Shown here one piece after another: positions 54,485 through 64,000 of a DNA stretch of 64,000 bases. Position 1 is the first letter of the stretch, and each line of letters opens with the position of its first letter. The stretch is taken from positions 52,066,760 through 52,130,759 of the forward strand of contig OZ024873.1 in assembly GCA_964017185.1 (NCBI GenBank), in the 5' to 3' direction. The position numbers and the translations under genes were made by a program. Under the pieces are notes generated by a model, which saw only the letters and a program-made list of their open reading frames with translations, made no database searches and was not told the DNA's origin. The stretch is from Rugalucina vietnamica (lineage: Eukaryota > Mollusca > Bivalvia > Lucinida > Lucinidae).

Positions 54485-54612
54485 TTGGCTCAGATACTCT
54501 CTTTACCGGCTGTTCTGTGTTTCCAGGTGCTTCTTGTGTCTGTAATAAAACATTATCTCTATATTTACACAGCAATTCATATGTAGTTGATAAAAACTTA
54601 TCTTATTCAATA

Positions 54613-54826
54613 TATGAGCCGCCTCATGAGAAAACCAACGTTTTGTATATGCGAAAACAGAGGTGCAGATCAGCTTCGCAGTAACTGTTTTCACTACATG
54701 GATAGTACAATCCCTGTTCTTCTTAAGTTCAAAATTTCAAGCCTGCTTCTCTGGCTGTATAGGCTGGTTTGTGTTGGACCTGGTCAGAAACCCAAATTGC
54801 TGGTTTTCTCATGTGACGCCTAAAAT
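54613..54826. mobile_element. M1 MITE, one-sided centre
   Basis: tatgagccgcctcatgagaa to tctcatgtgacgcctaaa; inner inverse deleted. Confidence 0.8.
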
Positions 54827-54829
54827 ACT

Positions 54830-55083
54830 CATTACGAAAATATCCCCATGCAATATATGGAGATTTTTTTAAGCCGTTAAAATTGAAATTTTCAGTAAAA
54901 AAAATGATATATTTTTGCTCAAAACACAGATTGTGGGTACACGTTAGAACCGCCTCACCAAACCGCCTCAATCTGTGTTTTTAGCAAAAATAAGAAAACT
55001 AAGAAAACTATATAAATAAAAAATCTACTGAAAATGTTAAATTTTTAAAAAAATCTGTATATTGCGTACATTTCGTAATGATT
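54830..55083. mobile_element. M2 MITE
   Basis: cattacgaaaatatccccat to ttgcgtacatttcgtaatg; centre gtgggtacacgttagaaccg, then caaaccgcctcaatctgtgt. Confidence 0.82.
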
Positions 55084-55084
55084 A

Positions 55085-55310
55085 ATATTGGCTTGCCAAG
55101 GATTTCTGATGAGCACCCACAACATTTTTTAAATATGAATTTTATATGAAGAAATAACAATAATTATCTTTGAGTTATCACCAATTATCATCAAATACTC
55201 CCCATATCTGATGTTCTGTGTTTCCAGGTGATTCCTCTGTCTGTAATAAAACATCTATCTCTCTATTTACCCAGCAATTCATATATAGATGATAAAAACT
55301 TATCTATATT
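55085..55310. repeat. Copy of the 53938-54600 flank
   Basis: gagcacccacaacatt, aagaaataacaa(t/a)aatta, ttatcatcaa, gttctgtgtttccaggtg and cagcaattcatat occur at both 53985-54600 and 55120-55300. This marks a segmental duplication of about 300 bp of unique sequence, with M1 copies inserted in different places. Confidence 0.7.
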
Positions 55311-55314
55311 TAAT

Positions 55315-55435
55315 ATATGAGCCGCCTCATGAGAAAACAAACGTTTTGCATATGCGTTTTTCTGTGACTGTCCAGGCCGGTGTGTGTCAGACCTGTTCGG
55401 AAAACACAATGTTGGTTTTCTCATGAGGCGGCTCT
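55315..55435. mobile_element. M1 MITE, 120-bp internal-deletion form
   Basis: tatgagccgcctcatgagaa joined to tttctgtgactgtccaggcc and catgaggcggctc; the whole centre is gone. Confidence 0.82.
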
Positions 55436-55900
55436 GGGATCCATATTGTATCATTTTTAGATTAAGTTAGTTGTAAGAAAATCTACCCATATGTATTACA
55501 TGTATATTGTTTTTGACCTGGTCAGGCACTAGTAAGCCTGCGCCATTTCAGATGTAAGCTGTAGGATATAAAAGCTGAAGATTTTGCAGGCAAAAATGAG
55601 GAAGCTGATATGCCTGCACTACAGCACAGCTGATACGCTTTTTTATTTTTATTTGCACAGTATTTTAAAACAAGTTTTTCCATGATGATCATTTGATATC
55701 ATTAATTGGACATGCGAAAATTTCATGAATATTACTGTCATATATTTTGTAACAGACTGAACACCTGTATTCTATACTATAAGCTAAGCCTTGGCTCAGG
55801 ATAGCCTGCTTTCAGGGTCTTTTTTGATACACACTCGGATGAGCACAATTTCCTTTTTGATCTTATATTTTGCTGGATATTTTTTTATTAGCACTGATTT
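55436..55900. other. Unassigned spacer
   Basis: No exon or repeat end supported. Confidence 0.4.
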
Positions 55901-56175
55901 TCATGAGCCGTTACAGATGAAAACCAGTCTTCTATAAGTTTCAAATCAGGTCTGACACAAACCAGTCTGTACATCTACAAAAGATGGTTAGACGTTTGAA
56001 AGTTTGTATTTGAGTAGAAGAGGGTTTGTACTATCAGTAACTGCACAGCTGATCTAACCTTTTTTTCACATACGCAAAAAGTCGGCTCCTATGTTCAATC
56101 ATCGCGTAAGTGTACATAATAGTTTGTGTCTGACATTATAAGAAACCGAGGAGAGAGGTTTTCTCAGTACAAGCC
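55901..56175. mobile_element. M1 MITE, old copy
   Basis: catgagccgttacagatgaa, gtttgtattt/agtagaagagggtttg, taactgcacagctgatct and aggttttctcagtac; strongly diverged. Confidence 0.6.
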
Positions 56176-56471
56176 GATTGATAAATTCATATTCCTCTTA
56201 CTTCGCTTTTGTAAATTTTGTTAAATAAAGACATTGTAATGGAATTATTGTCTTCTTGTGTAGAAAGTGATTTTGATGATAATACATGGGATGACATAAC
56301 AGAGACAAGTAGGCATTTTCTTTTCTTTTTATTCTAAATTTTCTTGATCTTTCTTGTAGCATGTGAAAAAAGAGAAGAACAGAAAAAGTAAATTTTAGAA
56401 CTGTTTTAAGTTTTAAAAGTCTTGAGAGCTCTAATGTTTGAAGCAGTGCAGGGCAGAAGTATACTCCGACC

Positions 56472-57054
56472 CTACTATATCGCGGCATCTACTGTATCGC
56501 AGCATTTGCATATCACGTGAACTTTCGGGCACAGCGCCCCCTAGTGATTATTTACGTTCAAGGCAAATGTCAAACTCTCATTTCCAGAAAAAATTGTGCA
56601 AAAATGTCAAGTATACTGGTTAGTAAAATTATAACTTTACAAAAATCATGTAGAAAATGTGTTTTTGCACAAACTGGTTACACCCTTCCCATAAAATGTC
56701 CCCTCAGTCCATCAAATATCCATTGTTTTTATTTTCTTCAAACTGCGATCTGTCGGCTGCATGTCAGAGCTTACGTTCCGTTACTAGGTCACGTTATCTC
56801 CTTATATGGAAACTGACATTCGCATTTTAGGTGAACCCCGCGATACAGAAGTCACTTTTGGCACATGAGCATAAAACAACATGGCAACACAAATGCTTAA
56901 GCCAAGCGGTATTGACAAATATCTTGTAATTTTCGTTATTATAACAGGGTTGCAGCGGAACATTTTTGGAAGTTGTTGAGGTAAAATAAATTTCAATTAT
57001 TGATCTTGTGTATTTGCTATTTCACGTTTACAATTAAGGGCCGCGATATAGTAG
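56472..57054. mobile_element. Small TIR element (ctatatcgcgg ends)
   Basis: CTACTATATCGCGGC at the left and GCCGCGATATAGTAG at the right; a TA lies at each end inside the match, so a TA target is plausible. A further cgcgatacag occurs at 56841. Probably a pogo/mariner-type MITE. Confidence 0.62.
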
Positions 57055-57440
57055 GAAGCCAGTATATTTATGAAAAAAAAAAATTGCAATAGATGCTAAA
57101 TGTATATGGATCAATTGTGAATTTAGTATAAATTTCAAAATTGCTTGAAAATTAGTCATGGGGCCAAAATATGGACCAGACCCAATAATTTGATATACAG
57201 AGGGAGGGGTCAGCTGTTTTTTATTCTATGTACATGTATCTTTTCCTTGTAGCTCAATGGAATTGGGTGTGTGAGCATACAATCAGAAGACCTTTTTTTC
57301 TCGACTCAATGTTTTACTTATATATAAAATGAAAGATGTAGCTTGCAGTATTTTTTTTGCATTTATTTATTTATTATCATTTTCATTTATTTGTATTTTA
57401 GTAATAATCATTTAAAATTATCTTCTATTCTCATCTACAG
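57055..57440. other. Upstream intron or promoter side of the transporter gene
   Basis: AT-rich, ends in a good pyrimidine-rich acceptor (ttctattctcatctacag). No first exon with a start codon was found to the left. Confidence 0.45.
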
Positions 57441-57653
57441 AAACCTTGATCAGTCGCCATGGTGACAGACAGGTCGACCTTGACTCTGACGACGGCGAGT
57501 TCTGCCAGATTGAGCTACAGGATCAGCAACAAGATGGCCGCTTCATGGAACCCAGAGGCTCAGACCCAGCACCTGGCCAGAGGACCAACTGTTTTGTGTT
57601 TATGGCCTCTGTCATGGCATCTCTTGGTGGAATTCTGTTTGGTTATGATATAG
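57441..57653 (+). CDS. Transporter exon A (N-terminus and TM1)
   Basis: Acidic linker [14 protein letters not shown], then TM1. Phase 2 entry, phase 1 exit (atatag/gtctgt). The frame is open from the acceptor, so translation probably starts on an earlier exon; ATG at 57545 (MEPRGSDP) is an alternative start. Confidence 0.88.
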
Positions 57654-60600
57654 GTCTGTTACTTATTAATTTTGTGAATACAGTAGTGCTAAGATGAAAG
57701 GTAACATCCTTGTGCACATTGAGTGCACTAGTAAGTGCACTAATTACTTTAAAATATTGCAATTAAAGCAGTAAATGCACAGCTAATCAGCGCCTTTGCT
57801 TTTGCTACACGGATTGTACCATTTCCCTCACCCTTCATAGTTTCAAGGACTGTAAAATGCTCCTACTGCAGACTGATCGATGGATATATTAATATAGCCT
57901 TAAGATGTCATTATAATATAAGCCACGATGCAAAAAAAAAGAGTCTTTGGGGTTTCCAACGAGGTCCGACGCAAACCAGCCTGTACAGCCACAGAAAAAT
58001 GCTAGATGCTTGAAATTTTGGATATAAGTAGAAGAGGGATTGTACTAACCGAGTAGCAAAAACAAAGGCGCTGATCAGCTGTGCAGTCACTGGCTGATCT
58101 ACACCTTTGTTTTCGGATAAGTAAAAGTCCGGTTTTCTCATGGCGTGGCTTATATAAAATAAAATTGCACGATAATTTTATACAACTGTTCTTGTGACAG
58201 AATTCTTTAATCAGCTTATGGTTACTCTTTGATATATTCAGGGATCATATCGGGCGCTATTCTCCAACTACGAGATGTTTTCTGCTTATCCTGTCTGTAC
58301 CAAGAGTTAGTTATCAGTGCCATGCTCATGGGGGCTGTACTGGGCTCTCTGATTGGAGGTAGGAATATCATTTGAGCCATCTTGTGAGAAAACCAACATT
58401 GTGGTTTCCAAACAGGTCCGACATAAACCGGCCTGTACAAGCACAGAAGATGGCTATAAGCTTGAAATTTTGGATTTAGAAAGTAGAGGAACTGTACTGT
58501 CCATGTAGCGAAAACAAAGGCGCTGATCAGCTGTGCAGTTACTACACAGCTGATGTAACTGCACAGCTGATCTGCGTCTTTGTTTTCGCTTATGCAGATT
58601 GTTGGTTTTCTCATGAGGCGGCTCATTTATTGCTTTTTGCATTAAACAAGCCATGGTATTGCTTCATGTTAATGTGGTCAGTTCATAACAAAGTCAAATT
58701 AATTGGGTTATGATAAATCAGACTCCTTGTAAGAAGAAAGATGATTGACTCAGTATTGCCACATTTAAATAATTTAAAGATTAGAATTATTATCATCAAC
58801 GTTAGAGGCCATTATGAAAACAAATCTGTTTCTACAATATACAGATTTTTCTTGAAAGTGTAGAAATGCAAATAAATTTTTAGTCAATTTTTTTATAATA
58901 TTCTTATTTCAGCCATAGAACCGCCTTGCCAAAATGAGTACCCAAAATCTATGACTTAGATCAAAAATATGAAAAAATGTCTACCCCTGTTTACCCCAGT
59001 TTTACTATAAAGGGGGTATACATTTCCAGGACATGTTATCCTGATGCTTATCTCATTTCAGGCTTCCTGATAGACTGGTATGGCAGAAGACTGACCATCA
59101 TCTTGAATTCTGTGGTGTTCCTTATTGGTGCACTCATTCTAGGTCTGACACCAAACTTCCCTGTATTGGTGAGTCATCATATACTCTGTGGTGTTCCTTG
59201 TTGGTGCACTCATTCTAGGTCTGACACCAAACTTCCCTGTATTGGTGAGTCATCATATACTCTGTGGTGTTCCTTGTTGGTGCACTCATTCTAGGTCTGA
59301 CACCAAACTTCCCTGTATTGGTGAGTCATCATATACTCTGTGGTGTTCCTTGTTGGTGCACTCATTCTAGGTCTGACACCAAACTTCCCTGTATTGGTGA
59401 GTCATCATATACTCTGTGGTGTTCCTTGTTGGTGCACTCATGCTAGGTCTGACACCAAACTTCCCTGTATTGGTGAGTCATCATATACTCTGTGGTGTTC
59501 CTTGTTGGTGCACTCATTCTAGGTCTGACACCAAACTTCCCTGTTCTGGCGAGTCATTGTGAACTCTGTAGTATTCCTCATGGGTGCACTCATTTTAAGT
59601 CTGACACCAAACTTCCCTGTCCTGATGAGTCATTGTGAACTCTGTGGTGTTCCTTGTAGGTGCACTCATTCTAGGTCTTACACCAAACTTCTCTGTCCTG
59701 GTGAGTCATTGTGGACTCTGTGGTGTTTCTTGTAGGTCTGACACCGAACTTCCCTATTCTGGTGAGTCATCTTGAACATTGTAGTATTCCTTGTTGGTGC
59801 ATTCATTCTAGGTCTGACACCTGGTGAGTCATTGTGAACTCTGTGGTGTTCCTTGTAGGTGCACTCATTCTAGGTCTTACACCAAACTTCTCTGTCCTGG
59901 TGAGTCATTGTGTACTCAGTGGTGTTCCTCATTGGTGCACTCATTCTAGGTCTGACACCAAACTTCCCTGTTCTGGTGAGTCATCATGAACTCTGTAGTA
60001 TTCCTCGTTGGTGCACTCATGCTAGGTCTGACACCAAACTTCCCTGTTCTGGTGAGTCATCATGAACTCTGTAGTATTCCTCGTTGGTGCACTCATGCTA
60101 GGTCTGACACCAAACTTCCCTGTTCTGGTGAGTCATCATGAACTCTGTAGTATTCCTCGTTGGTGCACTCATGCTAGGTCTGACACCAAACTTCCCTGTT
60201 CTGGTGAGTCATCATGAACTCTGTAGTATTCCTCGTTGGTGCACTCATGCTAGGTCTGACACCAAACTTCCCTGTTCTGGTGAGTCATCATGAACTCTGT
60301 AGTATTCCTCGTTGGTGCACTCATGCTAGGTCTGACACCAAACTTCCCTGTCCTGGTGAGTCATCATGAACTCTGTAGTATTCCTCATTGGTGCACTCAT
60401 TCTAGGTCTGACACCAAACTTCCCTGTTCTGGTGAGTCATCATGAACTCTGTGGTGTTCCTTGTTGGTGCACTCATGCTAGGTCTGACACCAAACTCCCT
60501 CTCCTGGTGAGTACTGTTAGGCAGCTAACATTGCGAAAACATGCCCATGCAATATTCATTTTTTTCTTGCTCTTGGTAAAAGTACAGTCTTTCATTCAGG

Positions 60601-61271
60601 ATTTGAGGTTGAAGGTCGGGGGTGAGCATGTGTGGGAGGTTGGGGGGGGGGGGGGGGGGGCTTGGGGCTGTACCAACCAGGGGTATATGTTCCTCTCAAG
60701 GCACTTTTTCTAGTTTTTATTGCATGATTCAAATGTTACACTCTCTAGACTGTTTGCCTTAAGTCAGGATGAACATTATTTTGTCACCAACATGACAGGC
60801 ACGTAAAGGCCTTAGTTTGAACTGACAAGCTCCTGATTGCAAAGTGAATATGCTATACATTAGATCTCTGCTGCCATTCATATCTTGAAACTAGCAAAAA
60901 ATCATATATTATTGAAGCTGATTTCCAAAAGCAATACATGTATTTTGTTTGTATGTTTGTAACGAGTTTAAACGTCCCGGTCAACAATTTTTCAGTCATG
61001 TTGGGACACAGCCAGCACATCCTGGTTATTAACCAATACTCCTGGAAATAATGTGTCTTGCTCAAGCACACAACACAGCGCTCAGTGTGTGCAACAAACC
61101 CAGGACCTCTCAATAGAGAGTCTGATATTCTACCACCAGGCCAAAGCTCTTCCTTGATGCCTATACATGTTTATATTTGTATTGTAGGTTGTAGGCCGTC
61201 TACTAGTAGGGTTTGCAGTGTCAGTGTCAGCTACAGGAGAATGTATCTACATATCAGAGATAGCACCAGCT
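57441..61271 (+). CDS. Facilitative sugar transporter, SLC2A10/SLC2A12 (GLUT10/12) type, 5' part
   Basis: Four in-phase exons: 57441-57653, 58242-58358, 59062-59168 and 61188-61271 (521 nt). Together they read a hydrophilic N-terminus, TM1 ([20 protein letters not shown]), [15 protein letters not shown]2 ([19 protein letters not shown]), the sugar-porter loop [12 protein letters not shown]3 ([18 protein letters not shown]) and TM4 ([20 protein letters not shown]) ending [17 protein letters not shown] and GR....G.....Y.SE.AP are major facilitator sugar-transporter signatures; the IISGA(I/L)LQ stretch matches GLUT12/GLUT10 best. It would move hexoses across the plasma or an internal membrane. 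The start codon exon is missing to the left and at least eight helices lie beyond 64000. The third intron holds the 76-bp exon-end array. Confidence 0.9.
57770..57885. repeat. M1 fragment
   Basis: cacagctaatcagcgccttt, then gcttttgctacacggatt; only the centre and right part. Confidence 0.5.
57918..58153. mobile_element. M1 MITE
   Basis: ataagccacgatgcaaaaaa to ctcatggcgtggcttata; inner inverse shortened. In transporter intron A-B. Confidence 0.82.
58242..58358 (+). CDS. Transporter exon B (TM2)
   Basis: Between atattcag and gtagga: [20 protein letters not shown], then [19 protein letters not shown]. Confidence 0.9.
58370..58625. mobile_element. M1 MITE
   Basis: tttgagccatcttgtgagaa to catgaggcggctcatt, starting 11 bases after the exon B donor. 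The inner stem ctgtgcagttactacacagc is followed by a second stem copy. Confidence 0.85.
58812..59046. mobile_element. M2 MITE
   Basis: cattatgaaaacaaatctgt to ccaggacatgttatcctga, ending 15 bases before the exon C acceptor region. Confidence 0.75.
59062..59168 (+). CDS. Transporter exon C (YGRR loop, TM3)
   Basis: Between atttcag and gtgagt: [16 protein letters not shown], then [20 protein letters not shown]. Its last 60 bases and its donor are the founder sequence of the array that follows. Confidence 0.92.
59109..60513 (+). repeat. 76-bp tandem array of exon C 3' end plus splice donor
   Basis: Unit: about 60 bases of exon C (tctgtggtgttccttattgg ... aacttccctgtattg) plus gtgagtcatcatatac. 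Donor-like gtgagt recurs at 59169, 59245, 59321, 59397, 59473, 59701, 59762, 59824, 59900, 59976, 60052, 60128, 60204, 60280, 60356, 60432 and 60508; at 59549 and 59625 it is gcgagt and atgagt. Two sequence types: the first five units (catatactctgtggtgttcc) and the 59976-60432 block (catgaactctgtagtattcc). One unit shifts the frame; three restore it. Confidence 0.95.
60531..60565. repeat. M2 end fragment
   Basis: attgcgaaaacatgcccatg, then caatattc; only the outer arm. Confidence 0.6.
60641..60661. repeat. Poly-G run
   Basis: About 20 consecutive G. Confidence 0.95.
60957..61147 (-). mobile_element. S1 tRNA-derived SINE
   Basis: tttgtaacgagtttaaacgt, cccggtcaacaatttttcag, cttgctcaagcacacaacac and gcaacaaacccaggacctct; box B is degraded. 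It ends about 40 bases before transporter exon D. Confidence 0.75.
61188..61271 (+). CDS. Transporter exon D (TM4)
   Basis: Between attgtag and gtaagt: [20 protein letters not shown], then YISEIAPA; 84 nt, phase 0 at both ends. Joins directly to exon C in frame. Confidence 0.92.
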
Positions 61272-61288
61272 GTAAGTTTTTGAGGCTT

Positions 61289-61522
61289 ATGAGCCTATGT
61301 GTGAGAAAACCAACAATTTGGGTTCAGACCAGGTCCAACACAAACCAGGCTGTACAGTCACAGAAGATGGCTAGAGGCTTTAATTTTGTATTTAAGTAGA
61401 AGAGGGATTGTACTCTCCTTGTAGCGAAAACAAAGGCACTGATCAGCTTTGCGGTTACTGCGAAGCTGATCTGTGCCTTTGTTTTTGCCCAAGAATTTTG
61501 TTGGTGTTCTTATGCAGTGGCT
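61289..61522. mobile_element. M1 MITE
   Basis: tatgagcctatgtgtgagaa to ttatgcagtggctcttat; inner stem gatcagctttgcggttactg and inverse. Starts 17 bases after the exon D donor. Confidence 0.85.
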
Positions 61523-61542
61523 CTTATAAAAACTTTGTTACT

Positions 61543-61625
61543 TAGGCCAACCATAGAAATATTCTTGTTTCCGCTTTCCCAACCCTGTTTTGCAGGTATG
61601 GGTCGGTCGGTCGGAACCAAATTTT
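61543..61625. repeat. Half copy of the 25376 MITE family
   Basis: aggccaaccatagaaatatt and atgggtcggtcggtcgga; the other arm is missing. Followed by G/T-rich low complexity to 61840. Confidence 0.55.
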
Positions 61626-61839
61626 TCTCAGATTTCATACAGAACGAACTATGTTGGAAATTATTCTGATTTATTGTACAAGTTCTTGACTGTTTTTTTA
61701 TTTCATGATATTCCTGAAAGCGTTAGACAAGTTATTCATCTAACACATTTTGCCTTACTGTATTGGGACAAAAGAAAAAAAAAAATTTCTGTCAAAGTGC
61801 AATAATTTTTTTTTGGGGGGGGAAGGGGGGGTTGAGCCA

Positions 61840-62050
61840 TTTTAGTAGGGTCATTGTGAAAGAGGAAACAAATGAAATTTTAATTTTGGCCTTATCATGT
61901 ACATGTATTCATTTAATTATTGAAAAATATAAGTTAACATTTTTTTTTAAATTATTTTCATCAAAATGTGTAGCTTTAGCTTAATCGAAACCTGAAATAG
62001 CAGACAGTATTATCTTGATTATGACCTGCACTTTTTACACAATCTGCATG
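61840..62050. other. AT-rich intron sequence, nothing recognised
   Basis: No exon for transporter TM5 found here. Confidence 0.4.
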
Positions 62051-62056
62051 TCAGAA

Positions 62057-62262
62057 AATTTAAGGGGCTGCTGTGGCCTAGTGGAAGAGCATCAGAGTTG
62101 AAGTGAGCAGTGTCGAGTTCTAACCACACTGGCACCAGGTTGTGGCCATAAGCAAGACCCACTAACACACACACACAGTACCCGTTAATACCAAGATATT
62201 GGTGGCTCCATTCAGACATAAATGAAAAACTGTTGACAGAAGTTACACCACACAATAAAAAT
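62057..62262 (+). mobile_element. S2 tRNA-derived SINE
   Basis: gctgctgtggcctagtggaa gives box A (tggcctagtgg) and gtgtcgagttctaacc a decayed box B. Then an unrelated body with acacacacac and a short AT end. Distinct from S1. Confidence 0.65.
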
Positions 62263-62447
62263 ACCAGAGGACCAATGGTCCTGTAAACGCTCACCTGAGA
62301 TCTGCTTCATATACCAATAAACATATTTGAATATTATGGTATTTAACCCCAGTGCAGGGGCAGATGAAGCCCTTGGGCCATTTTCTTTTTTCAGAATAAT
62401 CAATATTCTGTCCATTTGCCAATTTCCTGCTGATTTTCCCCTCAAAT

Positions 62448-63388
62448 TGTAACGGGATAGTCTCCCTTGTAGAATACGTTGGTGCAACGTATTAGCGGCA
62501 TATTAGCGGGTAGTAATATGCAAATTAGGAACTCGAAACTTTGTGATTAGAGTAAGTGTTAGGTATATAGCGCAGTAAACCACCCTTGGTGGATGAGCAT
62601 GCTTTTCCACCGACGGGGTTTCTGTGGCTTGGCTCGGCTGCACGTTACATTTGGTGGCAGCGGTGGGATGATGACAACTGCCAGAACGGAGTTGCCTTAC
62701 CCATGTAGTCCCCAGGCCAAGACTCGGGGCGAGTCTTCTCGGAGGGGGGAGTAATGTAACGGGATAGTCTCCCTTGTAGAATACGTTGGTGCAACGTATT
62801 AGCGGCATATTAGCGGGTAGTAATATGCAAATTAGGAACTCGAAACTTTGTGATTAGAGTAAGTGTTAGGTATATAGCGCAGTAAACCACCCTTGGTGGA
62901 TGAGCATGCTTTTCCACCGACGGGGTTTCTGTGGCTTGGCTCGGCTGCACGTTACATTTTGGTAATGTAACGAACGGCCGAACCAAGCCACAGAAACCCC
63001 GTCAGTGGAAAAGCATGCTCACCCACTAAGGGTGGTTTACTGCGCTATATACCCAACACTTACTCGATTCACAAAGTCTCGAGTTTGAAATTTGCATATT
63101 TCCAAGGGAGGCTATCCCGTCACATTACTTCCCCCTCCGAGAAGACTCGCCCCGAGTCTTGGCCTGGGGACTACATGGGTAAGGCAACTCCGTTCTGGCA
63201 GTTGTCATCATCCCACCGCTGCCACCAAATGTAACGAACGGCCGAACCAAGCCACAGAAACCCCGTCAGTGGAAAAGCATGCTCACCCACTAAGGGTGGT
63301 TTACTGCGCTATATACCCAACACTTACTCGATTCACAAAGTCTCGAGTTTGAAATTTGCATATTTCCAAGGGAGGCTATCCCGTCACA
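62448..63388. mobile_element. Head-to-head TRIM-1 dimer with target duplication AAAT
   Basis: LTR(+) 62448-62649, internal 62650-62754, LTR(+) 62755-62956, 9-base spacer, LTR(-) 62966-63124, internal(-) 63125-63229, LTR(-) 63230-63388. The minus LTRs share one internal deletion (159 bp against 202). AAAT at 62444-62447 and 63389-63392. Both outer ends are TGT...ACA in inverted orientation. Confidence 0.88.
62652..62669 (+). promoter_or_regulatory. TRIM-1 primer-binding site (tRNA-Leu)
   Basis: TGGTGGCAGCGGTGGGAT, identical to the 46025 site. The same site occurs inverted near 63211-63228. Confidence 0.8.
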
Positions 63389-64000
63389 AAATAACATTTT
63401 AAAAGCAGATGGGCCCCGGGGTCCATTTTTTTTCAGAATCATTAAATTTCAGTCCTACTGCCCATTTCCTGCAAGACTTTCACTTAAAATGACATTTTAA
63501 AAGTTTTCCCCATTCAAATGCATTGACGACCTATGTTGACCTTGCCATAAAGTAGGTCAAGGTCACCACAGGGTCATGTTTTATATACACATTGTAGTAC
63601 TTGAGTCATCCATACTTCATGCAAAGTTTCGTTGAAATCGGTTCACCGGTGCTGGAGAAGAAGATATTTTAAGGGTTTTTACCATATATGGGCATGGCGG
63701 CCATCTTGGTCATGTGACCTAGATTATTTATATACACATTGGTTCCCACTTCCTATAGATGCTTCATATAAAATTTGGCTTTGATTGGCCAAGTGGTTTC
63801 AGAGAAAAAAATCTTTGAAAAGTGTGTATGGATGACACCGGCCAAGGTCAAGAGATGACCTTGACCTAAATTAATCATATACCTTCATCTAATCCATTAG
63901 TTGTTTGCATCTACCACTTTTCAGATCTCAGGCTGCAATAGTTTTCAAAAAATAGCTAATTTTCACTTTTCCCATTATAAGTCTATGGAAACTTAGAGTT

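Larger units (their letters stand above)
62266..64000 (+). mobile_element. R1-family element split by the TRIM-1 composite, runs off the edge
   Basis: Starts ccagaggaccaatggtcctg. R1 text up to cccctcaaat resumes after the composite as aaataacattttaaaagc, then the module with ttgaccttgccataaagtag, ggcatggcggccatcttggt and tttggctttgattggccaag. A second module start (caggctgcaatagttttcaa) is at 63935. Confidence 0.75.

Noticed and set aside
57459-57653. Start codon of the transporter at the good-context gccATGG
   Set aside because: It opens a different frame (MVTDRSTLT), not the conserved transporter frame.
59188-60713. Small Cys/His-rich proteins encoded by the 76-bp array
   Set aside because: They are frame-shifted readings of exon C repeats; no independent start or conservation evidence.

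Overview
The window is nuclear DNA from an animal. It has short spliced exons with GT-AG introns, bilaterian gene families and tRNA-derived SINEs, and no prokaryotic gene order. The density and type of the miniature transposons and the AT-rich introns suggest a mollusc, probably a bivalve; that taxonomic guess is inference. Only two host genes can be read with confidence. (1) A complete phosphotriesterase-related (PTER-like) amidohydrolase lies on the minus strand at 7032-19798. Its eight coding exons join in phase into 352 codons with all metal ligands present. (2) The 5' part of a class III sugar transporter of the SLC2A10/SLC2A12 (GLUT10/12) type lies on the plus strand at 57441-61271. Four exons were found and the gene runs off the right edge. 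Weaker coding signals are a broken unrecognised protein at 431-1913 and a terminal-exon-like frame at 50614-50853. Layout from left to right: 1-3300 broken gene fragment, TG-rich low complexity and a perfect-looking hairpin; 3306-4968 an R1-family element carrying a GC-rich 150-bp tandem repeat; 5600-21000 PTER gene with introns full of palindromic MITEs (families M1 and M2), R1 elements, a 151-bp tandem array and a decayed second copy of exon 2; 21278-29000 four terminal-inverted-repeat transposons with identifiable target duplications (TA, 8 bp, 5 bp and nested ones); 30149-37250 foldback-type elements whose inverted ends are arrays of short repeats; 37490-38558 and 42800-44430 non-LTR reverse transcriptase remnants; 44506-45522 another foldback element; 45640-50570 and 62448-63388 very small LTR retroelements (TRIMs) and composites made of them; 52853-53931 a TIR element with a 6-bp target duplication; 53940-64000 the transporter gene with more M1/M2 copies. 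The most interesting material is in the mobile DNA. One LTR family has 202-bp LTRs and only 105 bp between them, with an 18-base match to the 3' end of tRNA-Leu as primer site and a purine tract before the 3' LTR. Head-to-head (inverted) pairs of these LTRs bound two larger units, each with its own 4-bp target duplication. A second miniature LTR element carries a tRNA-like pol III unit (box A, box B, cloverleaf arms) inside its LTR. Four separate elements have inverted termini built from short repeats or GC-rich palindromes. Finally, a 76-bp tandem array in the transporter gene repeats the last part of an exon together with its 5' splice site about 18 times.
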